Positions 17,322-24,383 of a stretch of DNA of 64,000 nt are shown here, one piece after another (position 1 is the first letter of the stretch; each line of letters opens with the position of its first letter). Location of the stretch: NCBI GenBank assembly GCA_016182845.1, contig JACPFT010000010.1, positions 124,001 through 188,000 of the forward strand, read 5' to 3'. Position numbers and translations under genes: made by a program. The notes under the pieces are model-generated. The model worked only from the letters and a program-made list of their open reading frames with translations, was not told the origin of the DNA and made no database searches. This DNA is from Gammaproteobacteria bacterium. GTDB taxonomy: Bacteria > Pseudomonadota > Gammaproteobacteria > Enterobacterales > Permianibacteraceae.

Positions 17322-18842
17322 ATGAGCTTCCGCCGCACTGCCCTGGCGCTCAGCCTGGCCGCTGCCTTCAGCACCGGCGCCCAGGCCGCCCCGAACGACG
17401 AACTCTCCACCCTCAAGGCCGAACTGGCCAAGCTCCTGGCCCGCGTAGAGCAGCTGGAAGCCCGCAACACCCAGCTGGAACAGGCCCAGGCCGAGACAGC
17501 AGCCGCGCTCGACGAGCCGACCATCTCCGCCGTGGAGCCTCCGGTCGCCTCGCGCCTGAAGGCCGTGGAATCCCAGGCCAATAGCCAGAAGAAGGCCTCC
17601 AAGCTGGCCGAATCCCTGGAAGGCATCGAAGTGGGTGCCGGCCTGACCCTGGTGGCCCAGGACGCCTCGGGCATCGCCTCCAACCCGGACAACCCTTCCG
17701 GAGACGACGGCGCTTTCAACTACCGCGCCGATCTGGACGTGACCGTGCCGCTCGACTCCCTGGGCAATGCCTCCGAGTCCAAGCTCTACGGCCAGTTCCG
17801 CATCGGCCAGGGCCGGGGCATCGAGGAGCTGGGCAATGGCTTCGCCTCGCCCAATGCCACCACCTTCCAGCGCCCCGGCAGCGAGGACTCGGACTCCACC
17901 GTGCTCCTGGCCCAGGCCTGGTACCAGGTAGACCTGCCCCTGCCCCTGGGCGGCAACCCGGACCTGTCCCGCGAACACCTGGAGTTCACGGTCGGCAAGA
18001 TGGACCCCTTCGCCTTCTTCGACGGCAATGCCATCGCCGACGACGAGACCAGCCGCTTCATGAACCAGGCCTTCGTGCACAACCCGCTGCTGGACGTGGG
18101 CGGCGACATCGGCGTGGACGAGTTCGGCTTCACCCCGGGCCTGCGCCTGGCCTATGTCAGCGAAACCCGGAAGCCGGAAACCTACGGCATCTCCCTGGGC
18201 GTGTTCGGTTCCGGCGAGGGCGCCAGCTACAAGGACAGCCTGCAATCGCCCCTGGTCCTGGTCCAGGCCGAGACCACCCAGTTCCTCTTCGACGGCCTGC
18301 GCGGCAACTACCGGCTCTACGCCTGGCAGAACGGCCGGGGCGAGGAGTTCGTGACCGGACCGGATACCCTGGTGAGCCTGCCGGACGGCAGCGAACTGGT
18401 CCTGGCCGAGGGCGAGCCCCTGCAGAAAACCCATCGCGGCCTGGGCCTGTCGGTGGACCAACAGCTGCACGACTACACGACGGTCTTCGCCCGCTACGGC
18501 AAACAGCTGGACGGCAAGAGCCGCTTCGACCAGGCACTGACCCTGGGCGCCGAGTTCGGCGGCTCCTACTGGAACCGCGGCGCCGATGCCCTGGGACTGG
18601 CCCTCGGCTGGCTCCAGGTCTCCGACGAGTTCCAGGACGCCAGCCGCGCCGACGAGTCCGGCGAGCTGGCCCATGGTTACGAAGCTTCCGGCAGCGAGCA
18701 GATTGGCGAGCTGTACTACCGCTACTTCGTCAACGGCAATCTGGCCCTCTCGCCCAACTTCCAGTACATTCGCCGTCCCGGCGGCGACGCGGATGCGGAC
18801 GATGTGCGTGCCGTGGGCCTGCGGGCGCAGCTGGATTATTGA
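17322..18842 (+). CDS. Outer membrane porin (carbohydrate-selective OprB-like) of the P19 operon
   Basis: This 506-residue protein has a signal peptide (1-22, ending GAQA), a short coiled coil (NDELSTLKAELAKLLARVEQLEARNTQLEQ, residues ~25-60) and a long beta-rich region ending in LRAQLDY, with the terminal aromatic residue expected of an outer-membrane barrel. Segments such as EFTVGKMDPFAFFDGNAIADDETSRFMNQAF and GNLALSPNFQYIRRPGGD resemble OprB-type porins, whose known members pass sugars. It starts 2 bp after the P19 stop, so the two are translated together. A role as gateway for the metal handled by P19 is inference. The same frame is open far upstream through P19, but that is a shadow, not a fusion. 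Confidence 0.82.
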   Translation: MSFRRTALALSLAAAFSTGAQAAPNDELSTLKAELAKLLARVEQLEARNTQLEQAQAETAAALDEPTISAVEPPVASRLKAVESQANSQKKASKLAESLEGIEVGAGLTLVAQDASGIASNPDNPSGDDGAFNYRADLDVTVPLDSLGNASESKLYGQFRIGQGRGIEELGNGFASPNATTFQRPGSEDSDSTVLLAQAWYQVDLPLPLGGNPDLSREHLEFTVGKMDPFAFFDGNAIADDETSRFMNQAFVHNPLLDVGGDIGVDEFGFTPGLRLAYVSETRKPETYGISLGVFGSGEGASYKDSLQSPLVLVQAETTQFLFDGLRGNYRLYAWQNGRGEEFVTGPDTLVSLPDGSELVLAEGEPLQKTHRGLGLSVDQQLHDYTTVFARYGKQLDGKSRFDQALTLGAEFGGSYWNRGADALGLALGWLQVSDEFQDASRADESGELAHGYEASGSEQIGELYYRYFVNGNLALSPNFQYIRRPGGDADADDVRAVGLRAQLDY

Positions 18843-18850
18843 CGCAGCTT

Positions 18851-18909
18851 GTCCCGCTGAAGCGGGACCTACGGGTAATCAGCCCTCGTAGGTCCGGCTT
18901 CAGCCGGAC
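18851..18909. repeat. Inverted pair of GTAGGTCC-type repeats between porin and cupredoxin
   Basis: 18851-18872 (GTCCCGCTGAAGCGGGACCT plus AC) and 18888-18909 (GTAGGTCCGGCTTCAGCCGG plus AC) are convergent copies with a 15-base spacer. The hairpin could reduce readthrough to the cupredoxin gene. Confidence 0.85.
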
Positions 18910-18933
18910 AGCTTCCCAACAGAGGCAATCACG

Positions 18934-19266
18934 ATGATCCGGAAACTGCTGGCACTTTGCCTGACCATGCTCCTCCCCCTCGCCGCCCTTGCCGATGGCG
19001 AAGTGGTCGAACGCCTGATCGTCATCAAGAACGGCCGTTTCGAACCGGCCATCGTGGAAGTCCCGGCCGGGAAGAAGATCCGCCTGGTGGTGCGCAACGA
19101 GGGCCCCGGCCCGGAAGAGTTCGAGAGCACGCCCCTGCGCAAGGAGACCGTATTGGCCGAGGGCGTGACCCGCAAGGTGATCATCGCCCCCCAGGACCCG
19201 GGCGAGTACGCGTTCTTCGGCGAGTTCCACATGGACACGGCGAAGGGCAAGCTGGTGGTGAAATAA
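18934..19266 (+). CDS. Periplasmic cupredoxin-like protein (FtrB type)
   Basis: This 110-residue exported protein (signal peptide 1-20, ending AALA) has a single cupredoxin-like domain. It shows the pattern found in the small partner of P19 systems: EEFES, then LRKETV, and GEFHMDTAKGKLVV at the end. It lacks the cysteine of a classical type 1 copper site, as other members of this subgroup do. In FtrABCD systems the equivalent protein (FtrB) is proposed to oxidise or pass iron to the permease. Its place between the porin and the polyferredoxin supports the same system. Confidence 0.82.
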   Translation: MIRKLLALCLTMLLPLAALADGEVVERLIVIKNGRFEPAIVEVPAGKKIRLVVRNEGPGPEEFESTPLRKETVLAEGVTRKVIIAPQDPGEYAFFGEFHMDTAKGKLVVK

Positions 19267-19273
19267 CCCCACC

Positions 19274-19320
19274 CGTTCGTCCTGAGTAGCCGCCAAGGGC
19301 GGCGTATCGAAGGACAAAGG
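19274..19320. repeat. Long-form REP-like repeat
   Basis: CGTTCGTCCTGAG-TAGCCGCC-AAGG-GCGGCGTA-TCGAAGGACAAAGG, an extended palindrome of the CGTTCGTCCTGAG family with an inner stem. It fills the 56-bp gap before the polyferredoxin gene. Confidence 0.8.
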
Positions 19321-19322
19321 GG

Positions 19323-20765
19323 ATGGCACTCGATGCATCGAACAAACCCATGAACCAAGCCATCATCCTCCAGGTCCCCGCCGGCGGGCCGGAAGACAGC
19401 CAAGCATCCGAGTCGCGCTGGCGCCGTGCCTTAGGCCAGCTCGGCGATGCCATGGCCCGCCACAAGGGCGTGATCGTCGGCCTGCAATGGCTCGTCGTCC
19501 TGGTCTATTTCAGCCTGGTGGCCATTCCCGCCTTCCTGGACCTGCCCGACGAGGACGCGCGCATCCTCACGAACCTGACCCTCTTCGCCCAGTTCCTGTT
19601 CTGGGGCATCTGGTGGCCCTTCGCCATGCTGTCCATGATGCTCATGGGCCGGGCCTGGTGCGGCGTGCTCTGCCCGGAGGGCGCCCTCTCGGAATGGGTG
19701 AGCCGGCATGGCCTCAATCGCGCCATCCCGCGCTGGCTGCGCTGGGGCGGCTGGCCCTTCGTGTCCTTCGGCCTCACCACCGTCATCGGCCAGCTCACCA
19801 GCATCTACCAATACCCCAAACCGGTCTTCCTGATCCTGGGCGGCTCCACCGCCGCAGCCCTGGTCGTCGGCCTGCTCTATGGGCGGGGCGTGCGCGTCTG
19901 GTGCCGCTACCTCTGCCCGGCCAACGGCGTCTTCCAGCTCCTGGCGCGCATCGCCCCGGTGCATTTCGCCGTCTCGGAAGCGCGCTGGAATGCCGCGCCG
20001 CGCCTGCCCGCCGTCAACTGCCCGCCCTTGCTCGACGTCAAGCGCCAGGCCGGCACCGGCGCCTGCCACAACTGCGGCCGCTGCTCGGGCCACCGCGAGG
20101 CCGTGCGCCTGACGCCCCGCTCGCCCTGGTCGGAAATCCTGGGCCTCAAGCTCGACAAGGCGGCGCGCTGGGAAGTCCTGACCCTGGCCTACGGCGTCCT
20201 GGGCATCGCCATGGGCGCCTTCCAGTGGTCGGCCAGCCCCTGGTACGTGCAACTCAAATCCCGGATCGCCGAGGCCGCCATCGCCCAGGGACAGCTCTGG
20301 CTGCTCGCCGACAACGCCCCCTGGTGGCTGCTCACCCACTACCCGGAAGTCAATGACGTCTTCACCTGGCTGGACGGCCTGGCCATCCTGCTCTACATCG
20401 GCGCCGAGACCCTGGTCCTGGGCACGGCCCTGCTGCTGGGCGCACGCCTCGCCGGGCTCGCCGCCGGTTTCGGCGCCAGCTGGCGCCGCCTGGCCTATGC
20501 CTACACGCCGCTGGCCGGCATCTCGGTCTTCCTGGGTCTATCCATGACCACCATCAGCCTGCTGGCTCCCGAAGGCGTCAATCTGGCCTGGGTCTCGCCG
20601 ACACGTGCCGCGCTGCTGCTGCTCGCAGCCCTGGCCGGCCTGCACCTGTCCCTGCGCATCCTGTCCGGCACGCCCTGGGCACGGCGCCTGCCGACCCTGC
20701 TCGCCCTGAGCCTGGGCGCGGCCCCGGTGTTCCTGGCCTGGGCCTACCAGTTCTGGTGGTGGTGA
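19323..20765 (+). CDS. Membrane polyferredoxin (FtrD/NosR-C-terminal type)
   Basis: This 480-residue protein has eight or nine predicted membrane helices and cysteine clusters facing one side: WCGVLCPEG, VWCRYLCPANG and CHNCGRCSGHREAV, resembling FtrD, NapH and the C-terminal part of NosR. Such proteins pass electrons across the inner membrane. The last cluster has CxxCxxC but not the usual fourth cysteine followed by proline, so that iron-sulfur site is atypical. The C-terminal half (residues ~280-480) adds five membrane helices without known motifs. In FtrABCD systems the equivalent subunit takes part in iron reduction or oxidation coupled to FTR1 transport. Confidence 0.8.
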   Translation: MALDASNKPMNQAIILQVPAGGPEDSQASESRWRRALGQLGDAMARHKGVIVGLQWLVVLVYFSLVAIPAFLDLPDEDARILTNLTLFAQFLFWGIWWPFAMLSMMLMGRAWCGVLCPEGALSEWVSRHGLNRAIPRWLRWGGWPFVSFGLTTVIGQLTSIYQYPKPVFLILGGSTAAALVVGLLYGRGVRVWCRYLCPANGVFQLLARIAPVHFAVSEARWNAAPRLPAVNCPPLLDVKRQAGTGACHNCGRCSGHREAVRLTPRSPWSEILGLKLDKAARWEVLTLAYGVLGIAMGAFQWSASPWYVQLKSRIAEAAIAQGQLWLLADNAPWWLLTHYPEVNDVFTWLDGLAILLYIGAETLVLGTALLLGARLAGLAAGFGASWRRLAYAYTPLAGISVFLGLSMTTISLLAPEGVNLAWVSPTRAALLLLAALAGLHLSLRILSGTPWARRLPTLLALSLGAAPVFLAWAYQFWWW

Positions 20766-20777
20766 AAACCGGGATTC

Positions 20778-20913
20778 GCCGCCAAGGCGCCAAGGAAGAA
20801 AGCCAGCTCATATAGCCTTCCCGACACGGACCGCGACGAGAAATTCTTTGTGGCCTTCGCGGCCTTTGCGGTAAAACCCCGTCTTTCCTTGGCGTTCTTG
20901 GCGCCTTGGCGGC
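20778..20913. repeat. MITE-like element with CGCCAAGGCGCCAAG ends
   Basis: GCCGCCAAGGCGCCAAG (20778-20794) and CTTGGCGCCTTGGCGGC (20897-20913) are exact 17-bp inverted repeats bounding a 136-bp non-coding element. A related element lies at 60364-60554. It occupies most of the 176-bp gap before panE. Confidence 0.75.
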
Positions 20914-20941
20914 CCATCTTCTTTCTCCCACGAGGTCTAGC

Positions 20942-21913
20942 GTGAAAGTCTGCATCTACGGCGCCGGCGCCATCGGCATTTTCTTCGGCCAACGCCTCGC
21001 GAAGGCCGGCTGCACGGTCTCCGCCGTGGCCCGGGGCGAGACCCTGAAAGCCCTGACGGAGCAAGGCCTGCGCGTCAAGGATACCCAAGGCCTGAGCACG
21101 GCCCCGGTTCAAGCGAGCGCCGACCCGGCCGAGCTGGGCGTGCAGGATCTGGTCATCCTAGCCGTCAAGGGCCAGTCCCTGCCGAGCATCGCTGGGCAGA
21201 TCGCCCCGCTCATCGGCCCGGACACCGTCGTGCTCAGCGCCATGAACGGCCTGCCCTGGTGGTTCTTCCAGGGTTTCGGCGGCGCCTACGCCGGCGCGCA
21301 GCTCAAGAGCGTGGATCCGGAAGGGCAGATCGCCGCCGCCATCCCCGCCGACCGGGTGCTGGGCTCGGTGATCCATATGAGCTGCCAACACCCGGAGCCG
21401 GGCCTGTCCAAGCATGTGATGGGTCTAGGCCTCATCCTCGGCGAGCCGAATGGCAGCATAAGCCCGCGCCTGGAGCGCGTCGCCGATGCCTTCCGCAGCG
21501 CCGGCTTCGAGGTTTCCTTGAGCGAGCAGATCCAGAAGGACATCTGGTACAAGCTCTGGGGCAATATGACCATGAACCCCATCTCGGCCCTGACCGGCGC
21601 CACCGCCGATCGCATCCTCGACGAGCCCCAGACCAAGGCCTTCTGCCTCCAGGTCATGGCCGAGGCCGCCGCCATCGGCGCCGCCATCGGCAGCCCCATC
21701 GCCCAGTCCGGCGAGGACCGCATGGCGGTCACGCGCAAGCTAGGCGCCTTCAAGACCTCCATGCTGCAAGACGCCGAAGCCGGCCGCCGCCTGGAAGTCG
21801 AGCCCCTGGTGGGCGCCGTCCAGGAAATCGGCCGGATGACCGGCATCCCCACCCCCTACACCGACATCCTGCTGGGCCTGACCCGGCTCAAGGACCAGAG
21901 CCTCGCCGGCTGA
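20942..21913 (+). CDS. 2-dehydropantoate 2-reductase (ApbA/PanE)
   Basis: This NADPH-dependent enzyme reduces ketopantoate to pantoate in pantothenate synthesis. It opens with the nucleotide-binding motif CIYGAGAIGIFFG, and carries the family segments VLSAMNGLPWWFFQG, the catalytic-lysine region SEQIQKDIWYKLWGNMTMNPISALTGAT, and LEVEPLVGAVQEIGRMTGIPTPYTD at the C terminus. I chose GTG at 20942 (VKVCIYGAG), with GAGG 7 bases upstream; the frame extending to 20906 runs into a repeat. ApbA/PanE paralogues with other 2-keto acid substrates exist, so pantoate synthesis is likely but not proven. Confidence 0.85.
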   Translation: MKVCIYGAGAIGIFFGQRLAKAGCTVSAVARGETLKALTEQGLRVKDTQGLSTAPVQASADPAELGVQDLVILAVKGQSLPSIAGQIAPLIGPDTVVLSAMNGLPWWFFQGFGGAYAGAQLKSVDPEGQIAAAIPADRVLGSVIHMSCQHPEPGLSKHVMGLGLILGEPNGSISPRLERVADAFRSAGFEVSLSEQIQKDIWYKLWGNMTMNPISALTGATADRILDEPQTKAFCLQVMAEAAAIGAAIGSPIAQSGEDRMAVTRKLGAFKTSMLQDAEAGRRLEVEPLVGAVQEIGRMTGIPTPYTDILLGLTRLKDQSLAG

Positions 21914-21924
21914 CGGAGACCGCC

Positions 21925-22425
21925 ATGAAGACCCTGCTCGCCCTCGCCCTCGCCGCCGCCTTCGGCACGGCCCAGGCCGCCTGCCCGCCGGCCGCCATCC
22001 ATGTCCTACGCCATGCCGAAAAGGATCTGAGCAATCCCGCCGACAAGAACCCGCCCTTGAGCCCCGCCGGCCAGGCTCGCGCCCAAAAGCTCGCCGACGC
22101 CTTCCGCGGCGTCCGCGTCGATGCCATCTACACCACGGACTTCCGCCGCACCCGCGCCACGGTCGCGCCCCTGGCCAGCCAGGCGCGGCTGGCTCCCGCC
22201 ATCTACGACCCGCGAGACCCCAAGGTCTTCGCCGGCAAGCTCCGGCACGAGCACTGCGGCCAGACCGTGGTCGTCGCCGGCCATTCCAACACCGTGCCGG
22301 CCCTGCTCACCGCCCTGGGCGCCGGGCCGCGCCCGGAAATCCCGGAGAGCCGCTACGGCGATCGCTACAGCTTGCGCTTCCCGGACGGCAAGCCCGCGCT
22401 CGAGGCGGGGCGCTACGGCGACTGA
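21925..22425 (+). CDS. Secreted histidine phosphatase family protein
   Basis: This 166-residue protein has a signal peptide (1-19, ending AQAA) and the phosphoglycerate-mutase/histidine-phosphatase fold. The catalytic histidine is in the motif VLRHAEK (an RHA variant of RHG), and the second histidine is in VVVAGHSNTVP. The acidic region TTDFRRTRAT fits the fold. It starts 11 bp after panE and is probably cotranscribed. The substrate is unknown; a periplasmic phosphatase is the safe call. SixA-like cytoplasmic proteins lack the signal peptide. Confidence 0.82.
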   Translation: MKTLLALALAAAFGTAQAACPPAAIHVLRHAEKDLSNPADKNPPLSPAGQARAQKLADAFRGVRVDAIYTTDFRRTRATVAPLASQARLAPAIYDPRDPKVFAGKLRHEHCGQTVVVAGHSNTVPALLTALGAGPRPEIPESRYGDRYSLRFPDGKPALEAGRYGD

Positions 22426-22515
22426 GACCCCCACCGCGCTTGGTCGGTCCAGTCGCCCCGCCCACAGCCGCCGGCGTCGTATTACACTAGGCGCCTTTTC
22501 AGCGGAGGACCTGCC

Positions 22516-23301
22516 ATGAAACTCGATCTACGCGGCAAGCACGCCCTGGTCTGCGGCGCTAGCCAGGGCATAGGCCGGGCCTGTGCCCTGGAGCTGGCGG
22601 CCCTGGGCGCCGATGTCACGGTGTTCGGCCGCAATGCCGACAGCCTCGCCGCCGTGCGCGCCGAGCTGGACACGGCACTCGGTCAGGCGCATGGCCTGCT
22701 GGTCGCCGACTTCAACGACAACGCCGCCGTGAAACGCGCCGCCGAGGAGCTCGTCCTCGCCAAGCCCGTGCACATCCTGGTCAACAACACCGGCGGCCCG
22801 GCCCCCGGCCCGGCCCACACCGCCGAGCCCGCCGCATTCCTGGCCGCCTTCAGCCAGCATCTGATCAACAACCAGAACCTGGTGCAGACCCTCCTGCCCG
22901 GCATGAAGGCCGCCGGCTACGGCCGCGTCATCAATGTCATCTCCACCTCGGTGAAGCAGCCGATCCCCAACCTGGGCGTGTCCAACACCGTGCGCGGCGC
23001 CGTCGCCAGCTGGGCCAAGACCCTGGCCGGCGAGCTGGGCCGCTTCGGCATCACCGTCAACAACGTCCTGCCGGGCGCCACCGACACCGCGCGCCTGGCC
23101 GCCATCATCGCCAATAAATCGGCCAAGACCGGCAAGAGCCCGGACGAAGTGATCGAAGAGGAGAAGAGCGGCATCCCGGTGGGCCGCTTCGCGCAGCCCG
23201 AGGAATTTGCCTATGCCGTGGCCTTCCTGGCCAGCCCCTCGGCGGCCTATATCACCGGCATCAACCTGCCGGTGGACGGCGGGCGCACGCTCTGCCTCTA
23301 A
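22516..23301 (+). CDS. SDR-family oxidoreductase with altered active site
   Basis: This 261-residue Rossmann-fold protein has the cofactor motif GASQGIG (residues 14-20) and NNTGG. The catalytic serine is retained in VISTSVKQ. The expected YxxxK pair is not: aligned by length against ordinary SDRs, Tyr is replaced by Ser156 and Lys by Arg160 (segment NLGVSNTVRGAV). The C-terminal PVDGGRTL closing is normal. GGAGG lies 7 bases before the ATG. It may use a different chemistry or have lost dehydrogenase activity. It is often annotated as a FabG-like 3-oxoacyl reductase, which this active site does not support. Confidence 0.85.
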   Translation: MKLDLRGKHALVCGASQGIGRACALELAALGADVTVFGRNADSLAAVRAELDTALGQAHGLLVADFNDNAAVKRAAEELVLAKPVHILVNNTGGPAPGPAHTAEPAAFLAAFSQHLINNQNLVQTLLPGMKAAGYGRVINVISTSVKQPIPNLGVSNTVRGAVASWAKTLAGELGRFGITVNNVLPGATDTARLAAIIANKSAKTGKSPDEVIEEEKSGIPVGRFAQPEEFAYAVAFLASPSAAYITGINLPVDGGRTLCL

Positions 23302-23313
23302 GCGGTACCGGAC

Positions 23314-24171
23314 TCAGGAGCAGCTGACCGGTTCCGCCGGAATCAACGTCGTCTTCTCCTGCATCACGCAAGCCGCCTCTCTGCCCCGGGACCAGGCGAG
23401 GAACTCCGCCACGCGCGCCCCGGCCTTGCGGGGCACGTAGAGGTATAGCTCGCGCAGGAAGGGATAGCCTGTGCGGCTGGCCAGCGCCTGCTCCGGCGTC
23501 GTGCAGGCGCCGCCCTTGTCCTCGGCCAGGCACAGCGCCTTGACCCTGTCGCTCTTGAGATAGGCCCCATAACCGATGGCACAGGGCTGGCCGGCGATGG
23601 CCTCGACTACGTCCTTGGCGCTCTTCTTGGCGCGGGCCAGCTTCAGGCCATGGGGGGCCTTGAGCAGGCTGGCGAAATCGCCCTGAGTGCCCGAGCCGTC
23701 GGGGCGGCCGATCAACTCGATGCGTCCGGAGGCGCAGCCCGGCACCCGCAGCTTCAGCTCGTCCCATTTCTTGATCCGCCCGCCCTCGCCGAAGATCTCC
23801 CGCAGCTCGGCGACGCTCATGCCCGCCAGGGGATTGTCCGGGTGCACGAAGACGCTGAGCGCATCCAGGCCCACCACGCGCGCTTCCAGCTCGACGGCGA
23901 TGCCCTTCAGGGTCTCCACCTCCACCGGGGAAATGGGGCGGCTGGAGGCCACCAGATCGGCCTGCCCCAGGCTCATGGCGCGGAAGCCGCTGCCCGAACC
24001 GTCGCCGGAGACCGACAACGCGACCTGGGGATTCTGCTTGGCATAGACCGCGGCCCAGGCTTGCAAGGCGGGCTTCAGGGTCGAGGACCCGGACACCTGG
24101 ATGGATTCACCGGCGATGGCCGAGTGCATTAAGGACATGCCGAGCAGGGCGGCAACGAGAGTCGATTTCAT
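23314..24171 (-). CDS. PstS-like phosphate-binding protein
   Basis: This 285-residue exported protein has a signal peptide (ending SAIA) and the PstS-type binding fold: IQVSGSSTLKPALQAW, SGDGSGSGFRAMSLGQADLVASSRP and GRPDGSGTQGDF are the phosphate-binding loops. The C terminus holds several cysteines. No permease genes pstCAB accompany it, so it may be an orphan binding protein or serve a distant transporter. The frame opens with TTG at 24192, but ATG at 24171 with GGAAG upstream is the better start. It faces the SDR gene convergently, 12 bp away. Confidence 0.8.
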   Translation of the reverse strand: MKSTLVAALLGMSLMHSAIAGESIQVSGSSTLKPALQAWAAVYAKQNPQVALSVSGDGSGSGFRAMSLGQADLVASSRPISPVEVETLKGIAVELEARVVGLDALSVFVHPDNPLAGMSVAELREIFGEGGRIKKWDELKLRVPGCASGRIELIGRPDGSGTQGDFASLLKAPHGLKLARAKKSAKDVVEAIAGQPCAIGYGAYLKSDRVKALCLAEDKGGACTTPEQALASRTGYPFLRELYLYVPRKAGARVAEFLAWSRGREAACVMQEKTTLIPAEPVSCS

Positions 24172-24281
24172 AAACTTCCACACACGATCCAAGGAGACTG
24201 GGCCATGCCCCGCGACGCCGGAGCGGCCCCCAAAACAGCGGCCGGCATTCTATCTCCCTCCGTTCAATTTAGGGTCCGCTC

Positions 24282-24303
24282 TTGTCACAAATGCGTCACA
24301 TTT
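24282..24303. promoter_or_regulatory. Weak Pho-box-like direct repeat
   Basis: TTGTCACAAAT and GCGTCACATTT are 11-bp direct repeats (7 of 11 identical) with the GTCA core of PhoB sites. It lies between the divergent PstS-like and dehydrogenase genes, in the plus orientation, which is opposite to the PstS-like gene. The assignment is uncertain. Confidence 0.25.
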
Positions 24304-24383
24304 CCATCCGTCGCCTTCCATGCCCGGGCATTCCCAGCGGGCGCGAACTCAGCCATCATGTTGCCCCTGCGTCCCGCTCGAGA

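Noticed and set aside
24282-24303. CRP site as explanation for the GTCACA repeats
   Set aside because: The CRP consensus is an inverted repeat TGTGA-N6-TCACA; here the two GTCACA cores are direct repeats.
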